Assembly (NCBI GenBank): GCA_900547565.1
Contig: URHI01000014.1
Span: forward strand, 1 to 23,842
From: an uncultured Eubacteriales bacterium
Lineage (GTDB): Bacteria; Bacillota; Clostridia; Oscillospirales; CAG-272
DNA: 23,842 bases
Direction of reading: 5' to 3'
The notes under the pieces were generated by a model. The model did not search any database, had not been told where the DNA came from, and was given only the letters and a program-made list of their open reading frames with translations. Shown one piece after another: positions 15,237-22,411 of the stretch. Numbering within the stretch: the stretch's first letter is position 1; each line of letters opens with the position of its first letter. A program made the translations under genes and the position numbers.

Positions 15237-15446
15237 ATGCCAAGTTTCCCCAAAGACAAATACATGTCGCTTGTCAAGGTCGGCGAGAAAGGACAGATCG
15301 TAATACCCAAGGAAATACGCGACATGTTCGGCATAGAGCCGGGCGACACACTGTTGATGCTGGCCGACAAATCACGCGGCATAGCTATACCGCCGCCACA
15401 AGAAGCCGAAAAAATACATGATTCCATATTCGGAGGCGACAAATGA
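15237..15446 (+). CDS. AbrB/MazE/SpoVT-type DNA-binding regulator
   Basis: A 69-residue protein. Residues 10-53 are a swapped-hairpin AbrB domain (VKVGEKGQIVIPKEIRDMFGIEPGDTLLML), which dimerises and binds DNA through beta-strand loops. The short tail (PPPQEAEKIHDSIFGGDK) has no other domain. GGAGG sits 8 bases before the ATG. Its stop codon overlaps the next start as ATGA, so it is made in step with the ABC ATPase. It probably controls this operon. It could in principle be an antitoxin of the MazE type, but the partner genes encode a transporter and not a toxin. Confidence 0.9.
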   Translation: MPSFPKDKYMSLVKVGEKGQIVIPKEIRDMFGIEPGDTLLMLADKSRGIAIPPPQEAEKIHDSIFGGDK

Positions 15447-16165
15447 AAGACATTGAAATCCGCGGACTGTCAAAAAGCTTCGGACAGAAGGTCGCGGTAG
15501 ACAACATTTCACTTGACGTTGAGCAGGGAGAGCTACTGGGACTTCTCGGAGTAAACGGTGCGGGCAAGACCACCACGATACGGCTGCTGTCCTGCCTGTC
15601 GCGGCCGAGCGGAGGGGACGCACTGATCTGCGGACACAGCATAGTTCATGATGAACAAGATGTAAAAAGTATGATCAGCATCTCACCGCAGGAAACGTCC
15701 GTTGCCCCCAATCTCACGGTACGTGAAAATCTTCAGCTCATCGCGGGCATATACGGCCGGCCTCGGGCGCAGGCCGAGCGTGTAATAGAGCGTTTTTCGC
15801 TCGGCCAAATAGCCGATACACGGGCAAAAAAGCTGTCTGGCGGCTGGCAGAGACGACTGTCGATCGCAATGGCCATGGTATCAGAGCCGCGGGTGCTGTT
15901 TTTAGACGAACCTACGCTGGGACTTGACGTACTCGCGCGCCGCGAGCTGTGGAATCACATAGTGGCACTTAAAGGTCACATCACCATGGTGCTGACCACA
16001 CATTATCTTGAAGAGGTTGAGGCACTGTGCGACCGTGTAGCCGTCATGGCAAACGGTCACATACTTGCCGTCGGAACCGTTGCCGAGCTTACCGCGGCGA
16101 CCGGCACACAAAACCTCGAGGACGCGTTTATATCGATTTCGGAGGGGCGGGAGGTTAAAATATGA
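15443..16165 (+). CDS. ABC transporter ATP-binding protein
   Basis: A 240-residue ABC ATPase that powers the permease encoded next. Walker A is GVNGAGKT (36-43), the Q-loop is in SPQE (81-84), the signature is LSGGW (131-135), Walker B VLFLDE (151-156) and switch His187. The sequence type is that of ABC-2 exporters (CcmA/drug or lantibiotic-immunity class), so export of a small molecule, peptide or antibiotic is expected. It overlaps both neighbours by 4 bases (ATGA), so the three genes are translationally coupled. Confidence 0.94.
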   Translation: MKDIEIRGLSKSFGQKVAVDNISLDVEQGELLGLLGVNGAGKTTTIRLLSCLSRPSGGDALICGHSIVHDEQDVKSMISISPQETSVAPNLTVRENLQLIAGIYGRPRAQAERVIERFSLGQIADTRAKKLSGGWQRRLSIAMAMVSEPRVLFLDEPTLGLDVLARRELWNHIVALKGHITMVLTTHYLEEVEALCDRVAVMANGHILAVGTVAELTAATGTQNLEDAFISISEGREVKI

Positions 16166-16929
16166 AAAGAGCGTTTTTGTTTGCCGGGCGCTGTCTGCGT
16201 GAGCTGCTGCGCGAGCCGCTGAGCTACATATTCTGCCTGGGCTTTCCGCTTGTCATGCTTGCGCTTATGACCGCCATAAACAGCATGATACCGGCCGGAA
16301 CCATGACACTGTTCAACATAGACAATCTTTCGGCCGGCATTGCCGTTTTCGCGCTTTCGTTTGTCATGCTGTTTGCCACGCTGTCGGTGTCCAAGGATCG
16401 TTCCGGCGCATTTCTTACCCGGTTGTTCTCATCTCCCATGTCAGCTACCGACTTTATCGTAGGATACACACTGCCCCTGCTTGTGATATCTATAGGACAA
16501 TTTGCCGTAACCTTCATTTGCAGCGGGATCATAGGGGCAATAAACGGAACACCTCTCTCTTTGACGGGGATACTGCTGTGCTGCTTGTCACTGCTTCCGA
16601 TCGCACTTTTTTTCATAGGTATTGGAGTGCTGTTCGGCTCGCTGTTCAGCGAACGCTCAGCGCCCCCCTGCTGCTCAATTATCATATCCGTCTGTGGCGT
16701 GCTCGGCGGAATATGGTTTGACGTTTCCATAATTCCCGAATCAAATCCGCTGAGCATCATATGCCGGGCACTGCCCTTCGCACATGCCACCGCCGTCGGA
16801 CGGACACTTATAACCGGGTCGGGTGAGCCGGTCTGGGCGGATCTGCTGATATGCTCGGCATGGGCACTTGCCGCGTGGGTCGGTGCTGTACTGGCCTTCC
16901 GCTCACGCATGAAGGGCGACGCAAAATAA
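16162..16929 (+). CDS. ABC-2 type permease
   Basis: A 255-residue integral membrane protein with six likely membrane segments (near 16-40, 52-75, 97-121, 128-155, 165-190 and 225-247). The middle part LSVSKDRSGAFLTRLFSSPMSATDFIVGYTLPLL is the typical ABC-2 cytoplasmic loop between helices 2 and 3. It forms the membrane half of the exporter with the preceding ATPase. The start ATG overlaps the ATPase stop, with GGAGG just upstream. The 66 bases after it show no strong terminator, so some read-through into rubrerythrin is possible. Confidence 0.92.
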   Translation: MKRAFLFAGRCLRELLREPLSYIFCLGFPLVMLALMTAINSMIPAGTMTLFNIDNLSAGIAVFALSFVMLFATLSVSKDRSGAFLTRLFSSPMSATDFIVGYTLPLLVISIGQFAVTFICSGIIGAINGTPLSLTGILLCCLSLLPIALFFIGIGVLFGSLFSERSAPPCCSIIISVCGVLGGIWFDVSIIPESNPLSIICRALPFAHATAVGRTLITGSGEPVWADLLICSAWALAAWVGAVLAFRSRMKGDAK

Positions 16930-16995
16930 ATTCTGAATATACACGGTGCTGTCCGGAAAAGCTATATACACAATAAAATCAAGGAGAGCATCATA

Positions 16996-17535
16996 ATGGA
17001 ACTCAAAGGATCAAAGACCGAGGCCAACCTTATGGCCGCCTTTGCAGGCGAATCTCAGGCGACAAACAAATATTCATATTATGCCTCCCGCGCTCGAAAG
17101 GACGGTTACGTCCAGATAGCCGACATATTCGAGCTGACTGCAGGCAACGAGCGGGAGCACGCCAAGCTGTGGTTCAAGATATTGCACGGCGACGCTGTAC
17201 CTGACACGACCGACAATCTCAAGGATGCCGTTGCGGGCGAGAATTATGAGTGGACCAACATGTACGCCGCCTTTGCCGCCGATGCGCGTGCCGAAGGCTT
17301 TGGGCACATAGCATGGCTGTTCGAGGCGGTAGGTAAAATTGAAAAGGAGCACGAGCAACGCTTCAGGAAATTGCTCACCAACGTAAAGGACGGATTGCTT
17401 TTCTCCCGCGAGCATGACACAGTATGGATATGTACCAACTGCGGGCATGTCACTATCGGCAGAAAGGCACCGGAGGTATGCCCCGTTTGCGCCCACCCGC
17501 AAGGATTTTTCGAGCAAAAAGCGGAAAACTATTGA
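16996..17535 (+). CDS. Rubrerythrin
   Basis: A 179-residue rubrerythrin, which reduces hydrogen peroxide in anaerobes. The ferritin-like di-iron domain has Glu19, Glu52-x2-His55, Glu82 and Glu85 (ENYE), and Glu116-x2-His119. The C-terminal rubredoxin-like iron site has CTNC (146, 149) and CPVC (162, 165), which passes electrons to the di-iron centre. All ligands are present and the length is normal. AAGGAG lies 7 bases before the ATG. It is followed by a strong terminator. A separate promoter was not clear in the short gap upstream. Confidence 0.96.
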   Translation: MELKGSKTEANLMAAFAGESQATNKYSYYASRARKDGYVQIADIFELTAGNEREHAKLWFKILHGDAVPDTTDNLKDAVAGENYEWTNMYAAFAADARAEGFGHIAWLFEAVGKIEKEHEQRFRKLLTNVKDGLLFSREHDTVWICTNCGHVTIGRKAPEVCPVCAHPQGFFEQKAENY

Positions 17536-17551
17536 TCAATCGTCCGCAAAC

Positions 17552-17597
17552 AAAAATCACTTTACTGTTTTTGAAACGGTAAAGTGATTTTTATTTT
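17552..17597. terminator. Bidirectional terminator between rubrerythrin and the MBL gene
   Basis: A 19-bp stem (17552-17570 with 17574-17592, one G-U pair) closes a 3-base loop, with an A-run on one side and a T-run on the other. It therefore works in both directions, ending rubrerythrin rightward and the hydrolase operon leftward. Confidence 0.9.
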
Positions 17598-17605
17598 GAA
17601 TCAGC

Positions 17606-18370
17606 CTATATCTTAATCTGAAACTCACCGCAGTCAAACGTCCCGCTTGCCTGCGCAAGTCCGTTTACTTGTTCAAGCTCAGCGAACGCCCGGCTGATAT
17701 CGCCGATGATCCCCGGCTTCAGCCCGATTGAATGATGCCCCGGCAATATCCGTCGGATATCCAACTGCTCCACCCGCCTGACAGAGCTGTAAAACCTGTG
17801 CGGATCGGTCGTAGGATAGTCGGCGTACAGACAGCCGCGGTAGATCAGATCCCCACCGAACAGATATCCACGCCTCTCGTCGTAAAAGCAACAGTGTCCC
17901 GGCGAATGTCCGGGCGTGTGTATCACCTTTATATCCCTGCCGCCGAGTGAGAAGGTATCGCCATCCGCAAGCAATGCCGACGGCCGGCCCTCAAACACAC
18001 TGTAGCTGTTTATATCAAAGTCCTCCGGCAAATCACACGGCGGACGTGTAAGGTTGCGCCTTACCGCTTGCACCGGCAACGGGAAGTGCCCGTTTATCCA
18101 CTCATACTCTGCCGCGTGCACGGCAAAATCCGAAAAGCGTCCGTGCCCGCCAATGTGATCCCAATGTACATGTGTCGTAAGCACAAAAACCGGCAGCGAT
18201 GTCAGCTTCGACGTCACACAGCTGATGTCGGCAACTCCAAGTCCGCTATCTATCAGCACAGCATGTTCACGACCGACAGCAAGATAGCAATGCGACTCCT
18301 CCCAATGACGGTATTCACTGATACAGTAGGTGTCGTCATCTATGCGCTCAACATCAAACCAGTCTCTCAT
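17606..18370 (-). CDS. Metallo-beta-lactamase fold hydrolase
   Basis: A 254-residue MBL-fold protein with a complete two-metal site: His67, His69, Asp71 and His72 (THVHWDH), His155 (PGHSPGH), Asp174 (FGGDLIYRG) and His212 (PGHH). This is the glyoxalase II-like/lactonase-like subgroup, so it probably hydrolyses a thioester or lactone in the cytoplasm. The substrate cannot be told. Residues 85-130 form an insertion that may cover the site. GGAG precedes the ATG, which starts 9 bases after the RqcH stop, so the two are co-transcribed. Confidence 0.92.
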   Translation of the reverse strand: MRDWFDVERIDDDTYCISEYRHWEESHCYLAVGREHAVLIDSGLGVADISCVTSKLTSLPVFVLTTHVHWDHIGGHGRFSDFAVHAAEYEWINGHFPLPVQAVRRNLTRPPCDLPEDFDINSYSVFEGRPSALLADGDTFSLGGRDIKVIHTPGHSPGHCCFYDERRGYLFGGDLIYRGCLYADYPTTDPHRFYSSVRRVEQLDIRRILPGHHSIGLKPGIIGDISRAFAELEQVNGLAQASGTFDCGEFQIKI

Positions 18371-18379
18371 GCCCGTCTC

Positions 18380-20143
18380 CTACTTAGAGCACCTCAGCCG
18401 TGCCGCTTCGTCGGCATCGGGCGTTACATAGGCCGTCCAGTTGGTGTGATATATGACAAACCCCGGCTTGGCTCCCGGTGCTTTTTTCAGGTTGCGCACA
18501 CGTGTGTAATCGACAGCCACGTTATGACCGTCCGACGCACCTGAATAAAGCGCCGCTATACGCGCAGCCTGCGTAAAATCGATATCCCCCGGTTCGCGTC
18601 CGCCGCACTCAAGTATGACGTGCGACCCCGGACGTCCCTTTGCATGAAACCAGTAATCGTTTTTATCTGCCACCTTGTGCGTGATAAATTCGTTCTGCGT
18701 GTTGTTTTTACCGCACAGCACCGAAAATCCTCCGTCCGTGACGAATTTCAGATATCTGTGCGTCGCGCGTCGCGGAGCGGTATATCCTTTCATACGTGAC
18801 GCATACCCCGAGTCAAACAGCTCTGCACGTATCTCCCCGAGGTCCTCGGTGGTTTCGGCATGCCCGAGCGACTCGGACACCGACCTCAGATATTCAAGCT
18901 CCTGCTCGCCCAGCTCTATCTGCCTCGTCAGCTCGACTGTGGCATGCTTTGACTTGTTGTATTTTTTATAAAGCCGCTGGGCGTTGGCCACCGGCGTCAG
19001 CATGGGATCAAGCTCTACGCGGCACACCGGAAATGTTCCGTCCTCACGCATATTTCCGTAATCGGTGAGAATCGCCTCACGGCTTCCCTTTTCAATCGCG
19101 TACAGATTTGCTGTTATCAGATCCCCCTGGCGTTTGTACTCCTCACCCTGTGCGCACTGCGCCAACTCCTGGCGCTGGTGCTCCAGCTTGCGGCTGATGC
19201 GCGCATTGGCATTTGCGATCATGTGCAATATATCGGCCGCGCGCTGTCTGACCTTCTGCTCACGGTCACGCTCGCCGTAATAGACGTCAAGCAGCTCTCC
19301 CGGGCTGTCAAAACGGCGCAAAGCCTCGCTGCCGTACTGCGTCAGCGGCAAAAACGCATACTCTACCGGCCGACCGTCAACCGTGGCTATCGTGGGAGCG
19401 TATTCACCCGTCCTTATCATACTCATAACGCGCGCAAGCTCTCGCCACAGCCGGCCGGCATCGCAGTATTTCAGCGGCGTATCGGTATGGCGCGTGGCAC
19501 GGTATACTATCTCCCTCGCAACTGCGGACGAAATGCCCTGATACGTCCCGCTGATAAATTTGTCGCCTCTCAGCTCTCCGGGTGCAGCATCAAAGCGTGC
19601 GGAAAATCCTGCCTCGCTCTCATCAAGCGGGTTGACTTTATCCTGCGCCGGCGGCAGCTCGTACTTCATGCCAGGCAGGACCTGACGCCGGCTCGACGTT
19701 GTAAAATCGACCGGTCTGTGCGCCGCTATGACCTTCATATCGCCGTCAGTGAATATCAGGTTGCTGTACTTGCCCATGACCTCGGCTATTAGATACTTAG
19801 TGCACTCAAAGCCCATTTCGTCACGGCACTCAAAGCCAAGTCTGACTGCACGCTCAAAGCCCAGCTGCTCTATTGAGGACAGCTTACCGCCGCCCAGCCG
19901 TTTTCGCAGCAAAAGGCAGAACATGGGCGGCACCGCGGGGTTTTCTTTGGGAAGCGCGCTGTAGCATATGCGGGGATTGTTGGAGCCCGCATTGATGAGT
20001 ATGCGCCGACCGCCCAACGTTGTGCGAAGCTGGATCACTATCTCGTCGCGCTCGGGCTGATAAATTTTTTCTATGCGCCCACCGGTCGCCGTGCTGCGTA
20101 TCTCAGACACCGCACACGCCAGCATGCCTGCATCAAATGCCAT
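18380..20143 (-). CDS. rqcH: RqcH / NFACT protein (ribosome-associated quality control)
   Basis: A 587-residue NFACT protein, the bacterial counterpart of Rqc2/NEMF. RqcH binds stalled 50S subunits and adds C-terminal alanine tails that mark the nascent chain for degradation. NFACT-N covers about 4-190 (FDAGMLACAVSEI, RIEKIYQP, FTTSSRRQVLPGMKY), followed by a HhH region and long coiled coils (about 290-430). NFACT-R lies at about 455-575 (NEFITHKVADKNDYWFHAKGRPGSHVIL). Position 97-98 is Glu-Arg where the Bacillus subtilis protein has Asp97-Arg98, residues needed for tailing. Older annotation calls such genes fibronectin-binding protein. GAGG precedes the ATG. Confidence 0.95.
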   Translation of the reverse strand: MAFDAGMLACAVSEIRSTATGGRIEKIYQPERDEIVIQLRTTLGGRRILINAGSNNPRICYSALPKENPAVPPMFCLLLRKRLGGGKLSSIEQLGFERAVRLGFECRDEMGFECTKYLIAEVMGKYSNLIFTDGDMKVIAAHRPVDFTTSSRRQVLPGMKYELPPAQDKVNPLDESEAGFSARFDAAPGELRGDKFISGTYQGISSAVAREIVYRATRHTDTPLKYCDAGRLWRELARVMSMIRTGEYAPTIATVDGRPVEYAFLPLTQYGSEALRRFDSPGELLDVYYGERDREQKVRQRAADILHMIANANARISRKLEHQRQELAQCAQGEEYKRQGDLITANLYAIEKGSREAILTDYGNMREDGTFPVCRVELDPMLTPVANAQRLYKKYNKSKHATVELTRQIELGEQELEYLRSVSESLGHAETTEDLGEIRAELFDSGYASRMKGYTAPRRATHRYLKFVTDGGFSVLCGKNNTQNEFITHKVADKNDYWFHAKGRPGSHVILECGGREPGDIDFTQAARIAALYSGASDGHNVAVDYTRVRNLKKAPGAKPGFVIYHTNWTAYVTPDADEAARLRCSK

Positions 20144-20163
20144 ATAGTTACCTCAAGAAATTG

Positions 20164-20234
20164 CCGGGGCACTGCCCCGGACAAAATGTGTAAAGGACGG
20201 AGCGCAGCCCCCGAGCACCTAACCCGGTGCCCGG
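20164..20234 (-). repeat. GC-rich double-hairpin intergenic element
   Basis: Two stems lie in the gap between the NagD-type gene and rqcH. CCGGGGC/GCCCCGG (20164-20170 with 20174-20180) is perfect with a 3-base loop. A 9-base stem (20211-20219 with 20226-20234, one G-U pair) is the second. The GC-rich palindromic style resembles dispersed intergenic repeats. The first hairpin ends 20 bases before the rqcH start and could also act as a weak terminator or attenuator. Confidence 0.5.
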
Positions 20235-20252
20235 ACGTCGCTCTGACGCAGC

Positions 20253-21080
20253 TTATTGTTCTCCGAACATTATTTTATCCACATTGTCCAGCGAATCAAA
20301 CACAAAATCAGGCTTTTCGGCAGGTGCGGCGGCATCTACGTCAGAAGGCTGTGTTTCGCCCGAGAGGACCAGAACCGCTGTGACGCCGTGCTTTTTACCG
20401 ATAGCGATATCGGTATACAGACGGTCTCCGAAAATGCACATTTCGTCAAGGCCGAACCCGGTGGCCTCGCTTATCATATCGATGGTCTCACGGTAGGGCT
20501 TGCCGAAATATGTGGGTGTCTTGCCCGTCGAGGCCGTAACAAAGGCGGCAATAGCGCCGCTGTCGGGAATAAACCCGGTCTCGGTGGGGCAGTTGAAGTC
20601 GGGGTGAGTGGACAGATACTCGGCACCGCCGCGGACAAAGCGGCAGGCATTGTCCATTTTCTTATATGTAAGTGAGGTATCAAAGCTGGTGACAACAATA
20701 TCCGCCTTTTCCTCGTCTCCGTTCAGCATTCTGATACCGTTCTCACGGAAGTTTTCGACCAACTCATCCGTGCCGACGAGATATACGCTCTTGCCGGGAC
20801 GGTGCCGCTTAAGAAACTCAATAGTAACATCGCCGGAGGTCATAATTTCGTCGGGTGTGGGTGAAAAGCCGAGCTTTGTCAGCTTTTTGACGTAGAACTC
20901 AGTCGTATGCGAGGCATTGTTTGTAAAAAACAGTACGCGCTTACCGGAAGAGCGGAGGTGGTTGATGAAGCGGATAGCAAAATCAAAAACATTATATCCA
21001 AGGTAAATTGTGCCGTCCATATCGAAGATATACAGCTTCTTTTCGGAGAGCACCGCTGTATCGGGGTTTTTGAAATCCAT
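20253..21080 (-). CDS. NagD-type HAD-IIA family phosphatase
   Basis: A 275-residue HAD-IIA hydrolase. Motif I is YIFDMDGTIYLG (Asp20 nucleophile, Asp22), motif II FFTNNAS (51-57), the motif III Lys is in YFGKPYRE, and motif IV is IFGDRLYTDIAIG. The C2-type cap lies between about 85 and 190. The family dephosphorylates small phosphate esters such as sugar phosphates, nucleotides or phosphoglycolate; the real substrate is not predictable. GAGG precedes the ATG, and a near-perfect promoter lies upstream. It may be the first gene of a transcript that continues into rqcH and the MBL gene, if the hairpins between do not stop it. Confidence 0.93.
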   Translation of the reverse strand: MDFKNPDTAVLSEKKLYIFDMDGTIYLGYNVFDFAIRFINHLRSSGKRVLFFTNNASHTTEFYVKKLTKLGFSPTPDEIMTSGDVTIEFLKRHRPGKSVYLVGTDELVENFRENGIRMLNGDEEKADIVVTSFDTSLTYKKMDNACRFVRGGAEYLSTHPDFNCPTETGFIPDSGAIAAFVTASTGKTPTYFGKPYRETIDMISEATGFGLDEMCIFGDRLYTDIAIGKKHGVTAVLVLSGETQPSDVDAAAPAEKPDFVFDSLDNVDKIMFGEQ

Positions 21081-21114
21081 GATCGTTTCCTCTTTTATTT
21101 ACTGATTTGAGGTA

Positions 21115-21143
21115 ATTATAACACATTGTTGATTTTTTTGCAA
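21115..21143 (-). promoter_or_regulatory. Sigma-A promoter of the NagD-type HAD gene
   Basis: On the minus strand TTGCAA (21143-21138) and TATAAT (21120-21115) are 17 bases apart, with an A-run in the spacer. It overlaps the divergent promoter of the pantothenate kinase gene. Confidence 0.75.
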
Positions 21144-21157
21144 TAGTGTGATATACT
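21129..21157 (+). promoter_or_regulatory. Sigma-A promoter of the pantothenate kinase gene
   Basis: TTGATT (21129-21134) and TATACT (21152-21157) are 17 bases apart. A TATAAT also occurs at 21157-21162 but lacks a good -35 partner. The -35 region lies inside the spacer of the opposite promoter. Confidence 0.55.
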
Positions 21158-21188
21158 ATAATTCACCAACAAATAGCTGAGGTAAAAT

Positions 21189-22037
21189 ATGCAAAACGTG
21201 ATAGGCATAGACGTCGGCGGCAGCACCACGAAAATCGTAGGCTTCCGCAAGGACGGCGTCAGAATTGAAATGATACAGCCGCAGTTCGTGCGGGCGGCCG
21301 ACCCGATAACGTCGGTGTACGGAGCATTCGGCCGCTTCACATCACAGAACGGGCTTGAGCTCTCGGATATTGACTGCGTAATGATGACGGGCGTAGGCTC
21401 AACATTTGTGCAGAAGCCGATATACTCGCTTGACTGCCGGGCAGTGTCCGAATTTTCAAGCGTGGGACTTGGCGGGCTGTATCTGTCGGGACTCGATGAG
21501 GCCATTGTGGTCAGCATGGGAACCGGTACTGCACTGATACACGCCACACACCGAGGGGGCGAAACCAAGACGGAATATCTCGGCGGCACCGGCGTCGGCG
21601 GCGGCACACTTATCGGTCTGTCGCGCAAGATACTTGGTGTCGACACCATAGAACACATAGAACAGCTGTGCGAGGGCGGCGATCTCAACAAGATCGACCT
21701 GCGCATAAAGGACATATCCGACAACTCTCTGTTTCCCAGCGTCAACCACGAGTTGACGGCCTCAAACTTCGGCAAGCTGAGCGATATTGCCGGCAAGCAT
21801 GACATCGCGCTCGGAATCGCCAATATGGTAGCCGAAACCATCGCCATGGTGTCGATTTTTGCCGCTCGCGGACACGGCCTGCGCGACATAGTACTGACAG
21901 GCAACCTGTCCTGCGTCAGTCCGGTGCGGAAAATAATAATGGGACTGTCCGAGTCGTTCGGCGTGAACTTTGTATGCCCCGACAATGCTCAGTTCGCAAC
22001 CGTGATCGGCGCGGCACTGCTCGGCCTGGACGGATAA
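21189..22037 (+). CDS. coaW: Type II pantothenate kinase
   Basis: A 282-residue ASKHA-fold kinase that phosphorylates pantothenate, the first step of CoA synthesis. Evidence is the N-terminal phosphate loop IGIDVGGSTTKIVGF (5-19), MMTGVGS (65-71), a likely catalytic Glu88 (AVSEFSS), SMGTGTALI (109-117), the glycine-rich GGTGVGGGTLIGLSRKIL (132-149) and ELTASNFGKL. This is the staphylococcal/eukaryotic class, distinct from CoaA and CoaX; the staphylococcal enzyme is not inhibited by CoA. TGAGG precedes the ATG. It has its own promoter and terminator, so it is a single-gene unit. Confidence 0.93.
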   Translation: MQNVIGIDVGGSTTKIVGFRKDGVRIEMIQPQFVRAADPITSVYGAFGRFTSQNGLELSDIDCVMMTGVGSTFVQKPIYSLDCRAVSEFSSVGLGGLYLSGLDEAIVVSMGTGTALIHATHRGGETKTEYLGGTGVGGGTLIGLSRKILGVDTIEHIEQLCEGGDLNKIDLRIKDISDNSLFPSVNHELTASNFGKLSDIAGKHDIALGIANMVAETIAMVSIFAARGHGLRDIVLTGNLSCVSPVRKIIMGLSESFGVNFVCPDNAQFATVIGAALLGLDG

Positions 22038-22072
22038 CTCCGGTCTCTGTTTACTAAAAACTAACATTTTTA

Positions 22073-22101
22073 AAAGCGCAATGAATATTTGCGCTTTTTT
22101 T
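22073..22101 (+). terminator. Terminator of the pantothenate kinase gene
   Basis: AAAGCGCAA (22073-22081) pairs with TTGCGCTTT (22089-22097) around a 7-base loop, and a run of seven T begins within the stem. Confidence 0.9.
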
Positions 22102-22116
22102 ATTTCACAATAATAT
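22089..22116 (+). promoter_or_regulatory. Possible promoter of the HPr-enzyme I genes
   Basis: TTGCGC (22089-22094), inside the terminator stem, and TAATAT (22111-22116) are 16 bases apart. Only 40 bases separate the terminator from the HPr gene, so a promoter must lie here or the genes depend on read-through. The match is weak. Confidence 0.3.
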
Positions 22117-22141
22117 ACGAACAAATAACAAAGGAGCGCAT

Positions 22142-22402
22142 ATGAAAACATTCGTATACACCATAGCCGACGAGCACGGCATACACGCCCGGCCTGCCGG
22201 CATACTGGTCAACTGTGCCAAGCAGTTCGCCTCGGACATAAAGGTAAGCAAAAACGGCCGCGAGGTGGACGCAAAGCATCTGCTGGCGGTCATGAGTCTT
22301 GCGGGAAAGCATGGCGAGGAGCTGATATTCACAGTCAGCGGCAAGGATGAAGCACACGCTGCCCGGGCGCTTGAGCAGTGTTGTCATGAGAATATAGGCT
22401 GA
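22142..22402 (+). CDS. ptsH: HPr-family phosphocarrier protein
   Basis: An 86-residue HPr. It takes phosphate from enzyme I on His15 (GIHARPAG, 13-20) and passes it to sugar-specific PTS components. Position 46, Ser in most Gram-positive HPr proteins (KSIMGVMSLG) and the target of HPr kinase, is His here (KHLLAVMSLAG, 45-55), so the classical Ser46 route to CcpA cannot operate through this protein. The rest of the fold pattern, including the C-terminal helix, is normal. AAAGGAG lies 6 bases before the ATG. Enzyme I starts 9 bases after its stop, so they form one operon. Confidence 0.93.
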   Translation: MKTFVYTIADEHGIHARPAGILVNCAKQFASDIKVSKNGREVDAKHLLAVMSLAGKHGEELIFTVSGKDEAHAARALEQCCHENIG

Positions 22403-22411
22403 GGTGAACCT

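Noticed and set aside
15237..15446. MazE-type antitoxin of a toxin-antitoxin pair
   Set aside because: The coupled downstream genes are an ABC ATPase and permease, and no small toxin-like gene is adjacent.
21116..21985. 289-residue minus-strand open frame opposite the pantothenate kinase gene
   Set aside because: Ser/Pro-rich shadow translation; the plus strand has a complete kinase with promoter and terminator.
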